From assembly GCA_003218785.1 (NCBI GenBank), contig QHOM01000202.1:1-16931 (forward strand): a stretch of 16,931 nucleotides of DNA, written 5' to 3'. The stretch is from Verrucomicrobiota bacterium. Its GTDB lineage: Bacteria > Verrucomicrobiota > Verrucomicrobiia > Chthoniobacterales > UBA10450. A program made the translations under genes and the position numbers. Below, in pieces: positions 14,063 to 16,931 of this stretch. The notes beneath the pieces were generated by a model, which worked only from the letters and a program-made list of their open reading frames with translations, was not told the DNA's origin and did not search any database. The first letter of the stretch is position 1. Each line of letters begins with the position of its first letter.

Positions 14063-15523
14063 TTTGATTGTTGAGGACCACTTGCGGCATTGGTTTGCTC
14101 ACTTCAAGCTGTGCGCTCACCTTCTGGATTTGCGACGCCTGCTCTTCAAGACGCTCACTAAGGCGCGCAACGGTTGCTCGGAAGTCCTCCTTCAATTGTG
14201 CGATTGTCGCTTCCTGGCTTGCGACAGTGGACTTTAATTCCTGCACGGTGCGATGCTCCTTTAGGAACTCGTTAAGCAACATCGCGTTCACGGCTTCGTA
14301 ACGCACAGTGTAAGCTTCTCCCCTTCGCATCACGCACTACCAGGTCGGGATTCACCTTTTCCACCTGCTCGGCCACGAGGCCAAACTGCGGGATGCCTTC
14401 GGGGTCAAGCTCGTGTTTGTAGCGGAAGGTCACCGGTTTGAGAGCAAGAACCGATTCGCTCGCCTTGTCCATCGGCTTGATTCCATCCTTGAAGCGGGCC
14501 GAAGAGACGACGGTACCTAGGTGACCACTGGTGTCGATAATGACTCCAACACCATCCGGCACAGTCGCTCCAGAGATACCAGCTATGAATGTAGCGGTCT
14601 GAGTCTCGGCTTTGCCAATGCGAATCGTGTTTTCTTCCCCAGCAACACCTTTATTGGCAATATCAATATTATTGTCGCCGGTTGTTAGTTCCGAGCCCGC
14701 ATTAACCCCCAATCCGATGTTGAATGAGCCAGTCTTGTTAAAGCGAAGTGCGTTCTGACCGATCCCGGTATTGTTGCTACCAGTTGTGTTGTGCGAGAGC
14801 GAAGCCTGACCAATGGCGGTGTTGTTGTTGCCGGTCGTGTTGTGGCGGAGGGCATTTTGTCCATCAGCCGTATTCTGACTAGCATCGTTTTCAAAGAGCG
14901 CAAACTCGCCGGTGGCGGTGTTATTGCTGCCGGTTCTGTTAAGTATCAGCGCGCCTACACCGTCGGCGGTATTACTGCCACCGGTAGTGTTGCTTTCGAG
15001 CGCCCTCACGACCGGTGGCCGTATTATCGAAACCGGTTGTATTTTGAGAGAGAGCGAAATCTCCGATGGCCGTGTTGAAGGAGCTGGTATTATTAAAAAG
15101 GGCAAAAGTCCCGACGGCCACGTTTGCGCTGCCGGTTTGGTTGGAGAAGAGCGCCGCACCACCAATGGCCGTGTTGAAAAGACCGCTGCTGTCGTTTGTG
15201 AGTGTCCCTTCGCCGACAGCGGTATTTAATTGGCCTGTCGTGTTGTTAGAAAGTGCTCTAGAGCCGACGGCAGTATTTTCGTGCCCGGTCGTGTTGCTAA
15301 AGAGCGCATCAAAACCCACTGCCGTGTTGTTAGGGCCTGTGTTGTTCAAGAGCGCGTCGTCACCTAGGACGGTGTTCTGGTTCGTTAAGCAGCCTTCTTG
15401 GCAAACGGCACGCGCTGCCGGCGAAAGCGCAAAGCAGGCAAGGGCGGCTGGAATGAGCAACAAAGCGAGCCGGCAAGGCGCGCAGCTAATCAGATTTCTT
15501 AATGGGAGAGTTTTCGTTTTCAT
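14058..15523 (-). pseudogene. Secreted repeat protein with S74 tail-fibre chaperone domain, two frameshifts
   Basis: Starts with a signal peptide (MKTKTLPLRN then LALLLIPAALACFA, cleavage near ARA/VC). About fifteen repeats of the type NTAVGFDALFSNTTG follow, resembling the beta-roll head of trimeric adhesins. Then comes a Peptidase S74 intramolecular chaperone domain (SSARFKDGIKPMDKASESVL, then FGLVAEQVEKVNP) and a C-terminal coiled coil (about 14080-14270). Such chaperone domains trimerise fibres and may cut themselves off using a Ser-Lys pair. The reading frame breaks twice: at CCC 15003-15005 and at CCCC 14320-14323, both fitting one extra G on the coding strand. Removing those gives 487 residues in one frame. 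Likely a surface fibre or adhesin; the ligand is unknown. It may be a pseudogene or simply carry sequence errors. Confidence 0.85.
14672..15376 (-). repeat. Coding tandem repeat of about 48 bp in the S74 protein gene
   Basis: About fourteen to fifteen units of 15-16 codons, consensus NTA-x-G-xx-AL-xx-NTTG-xx, from NTVLGDD near 15376 down to the NIDIAN unit near 14672. Units differ in DNA sequence, so it is an old array. One of the two frameshifts (15003-15005) falls within it. Confidence 0.85.
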
Positions 15524-15751
15524 ATGCGCAGAGTTTTGAAAAAATCTGGCCACCTTGGCAAGACAAATTGGGACGCTGCGATCCATGTTTACGATGAAGC
15601 GGCCAACGTGATCGAAACGCACGAGCACACGCGTCACAGCTTTCGATTTGTGTCATCGAACGGAATAACGCTCTCGATCTTCCGACCGCAAGCAACTCCA
15701 GCGAGGATCTCGCACCTGCCGCTCTTTTGCACCAAATCAAACTGCCTTTAA
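15524..15751 (+). CDS. Small hypothetical protein, first half conserved-looking
   Basis: A 75-residue frame whose segment TNWDAAIHVYDEAANVIETH reads like real protein; from memory it resembles short bacterial proteins with VYDEAGNVIETHEH near their C-terminus. After HEH (about codon 36) the sequence looks random, so the gene may be frame-damaged there or the true end altered. The ATG at 15524 is directly adjacent to the oppositely directed S74 start (shared palindrome CATATG, 15521-15526), so the two genes cannot both have ordinary upstream leaders of their own. No ribosome site. Function unknown. The remaining gap to 15871 has no other gene. Confidence 0.4.
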   Translation: MRRVLKKSGHLGKTNWDAAIHVYDEAANVIETHEHTRHSFRFVSSNGITLSIFRPQATPARISHLPLFCTKSNCL

Positions 15752-15794
15752 AGAAGATAGAGGCTCCAGCGATTTGGTTAGACCTTCGGCCCGC

Positions 15795-15829
15795 GCGCCT
15801 CATTAGCCACCAGGCGCTTTTGGCTTTTG
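15795..15829 (+). terminator. Possible rho-independent terminator
   Basis: A stem GCGCCT/AGGCGC (15795-15800 with 15812-15817) with an 11-base loop, followed by TTTTGGCTTTT. It would end transcription from the small plus-strand gene; the reverse direction has no T-run. Confidence 0.4.
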
Positions 15830-15871
15830 AGCTTTGAGGATTGGAAAGCTACCAAAAACCGCGAGGTGGCT

Positions 15872-16931
15872 TTACTGCTTTACGTGCTGGTTGAAGAATT
15901 TTATCACCCTGCCTTTTACAGCGTCCCAAAAGCCGAACGAGTGGCTTTCGCAGATCCCATGCTCTTCGTCGGTGAGAGTTGTGATCGTGTATCGCTCTGG
16001 ACTCACTTGGGCAGCCTCTAACGCGCATTGCAGATCGATGATCTGATGATAAGGCACGTTATCGTGCCGAGTGTTATAGATTTGCATCGGGTTTACATGA
16101 TCGGCATCGAATGTATTAAGTTCGAGCAGGTGTACAGGGGAAAGGTTGTGTTGTACAACTGGATGGTTGGTCAGAGCATAGTTCTCGATATCCTTTCGCA
16201 AGGTTTCAACCGGATCGCCCCCCTCCGGCCAAACCAAATAATCTTCAGGCGTTCGATCCGAAAAATCGTAAACGCCCGAAAGTGCCACAGCAGCGTCCGG
16301 TCGATAGACTGGCTTCCACTCAGGCCAGACGCCGGGGTCGTCTTCACGCGTATCGAGTGCTGCCCAGATAGCATGTGTCGCGCCAGCGGAACCTCCGATT
16401 ATGCCTACCTTGCGTCCTCGCACGTGCGGATCGCGGCGCGCCGCTTTTACCAGCGCCTCGACGTCATACTCCTGGTAAGGAGCGAATCCCGAGATGTGAT
16501 TGGGATCGTGAGCGTCATCTTGACGGGTTTGCCCGGGGATCAGGCCGGACGGAGCCAGTCGATAGGCGACGACTAAGACGTAGTAGCCGGCATCGGCAAG
16601 ATCGTTCGCTACATCTATTATATTTTGAGTTTCATCTGCAGCATCCGGAAACGGACTGCCTCTCCAGAAGCCGCCCCCGTGAATCACCAAAATTGTGGGC
16701 CATGGAGGAGTAGGAGCAGGGTTCCCTCTCGGTTCAAATGGCCGCCAGGCCAGCGGTAGACCGTTCCTGTCAGGTGGTTGGAACTCCTCCGGAATTGGTG
16801 TGATTGTGGGAGTGGGCGTGGGCCAAGACGCAGCAGCACCACAGTGTAGCGGACGTGTGAAGAGGGCCCCGCCTGGAGTCGGTGTCACGACGGCGCAGGT
16901 TATTACTGGGGTGGCTGTACAGGTAGGCGTA
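15872..16931 (-). CDS. Alpha/beta hydrolase (esterase/lipase-like), 5' end beyond the window
   Basis: A hydrolase of the carboxylesterase / HSL-like group. The oxyanion-hole motif is TILVIHGGGFWRG (His70-Gly73, counted from a GTG at 16888), the nucleophile elbow is GGSAG with Ser167, and late Asp (NTRHDN) and His (DEEHGICE) fit the triad. Upstream of the catalytic domain is a Pro/Thr-rich linker (PTPTPTITPIP); the frame stays open to the right edge with more Thr/Pro residues (ATPVITCAVVTPTPGG), so the real start, probably with a signal peptide or another domain, lies outside. Such linkers are usual in exported proteins. It could act on a plant or microbial ester; the substrate is not predictable. 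It is codirectional with the S74 gene but 349 bases upstream of it. Confidence 0.85.
   Translation of the reverse strand, partial: TPTCTATPVITCAVVTPTPGGALFTRPLHCGAAASWPTPTPTITPIPEEFQPPDRNGLPLAWRPFEPRGNPAPTPPWPTILVIHGGGFWRGSPFPDAADETQNIIDVANDLADAGYYVLVVAYRLAPSGLIPGQTRQDDAHDPNHISGFAPYQEYDVEALVKAARRDPHVRGRKVGIIGGSAGATHAIWAALDTREDDPGVWPEWKPVYRPDAAVALSGVYDFSDRTPEDYLVWPEGGDPVETLRKDIENYALTNHPVVQHNLSPVHLLELNTFDADHVNPMQIYNTRHDNVPYHQIIDLQCALEAAQVSPERYTITTLTDEEHGICESHSFGFWDAVKGRVIKFFNQHVKQ

Overview
The window reads as a GC-moderate bacterial chromosome segment, most likely from a soil-type Verrucomicrobiota (Chthoniobacterales-like) or a close relative. This is an inference from the b558-type sdhC-A-B operon, the repeat-rich surface protein with a tail-fibre chaperone domain, weak or absent Shine-Dalgarno sequences on most genes, and hairpin-rich intergenic repeats. 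Several genes carry frame lesions, so this may be a draft or metagenome-derived assembly.

Layout. (1) 54-483: a secreted cupin gene broken by a +1 frameshift and a stop codon. (2) 609-6100: an envelope polysaccharide block with two divergent GT4 glycosyltransferases, a GT9 heptosyltransferase-like enzyme and an MsbA-like ABC exporter that overlaps it by ATGA. Together these suggest LPS core assembly and export. (3) 6097-7798: a DUF1802 gene convergent with the exporter, a PHP-domain phosphoesterase and a DUF1330 gene. (4) 7929-12168: the succinate dehydrogenase operon sdhC, sdhA, sdhB, interrupted twice. A small four-helix-bundle gene (23S rRNA intervening-sequence-protein family) sits in each junction. 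sdhA also carries a frame-breaking internal deletion. (5) 12227-13913: ispE (isoprenoid precursors) and pyrF (pyrimidines), divergent, with an array of four hairpins between them. (6) 14058-15523: a repeat-rich secreted protein with a peptidase S74 chaperone domain, broken by two +1 frameshifts. (7) 15524-16931: a small doubtful ORF and a secreted alpha/beta hydrolase running off the right edge.

The most interesting signal is in region 4. Both four-helix-bundle genes are bracketed by arrays of 7-bp repeats in opposite orientation at the two ends. Each unit is also flanked by a 5-bp direct repeat (CGGCA for the first, AATGA for the second). For the second unit the outermost 8 bp are a perfect terminal inverted repeat abutting the direct repeats. 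Removing that unit plus one AATGA restores a standard ATGA overlap between sdhA and sdhB. This looks like a small mobile element of an apparently undescribed type that inserts in operon junctions and leaves the neighbouring reading frames intact. By analogy with intervening sequences in 23S rRNA, it would fold out as a long hairpin in the mRNA.

The three small frameshifts (cupin, and the S74 protein twice) are all +1 in short homopolymers, which may be sequencing error; raw reads would decide.
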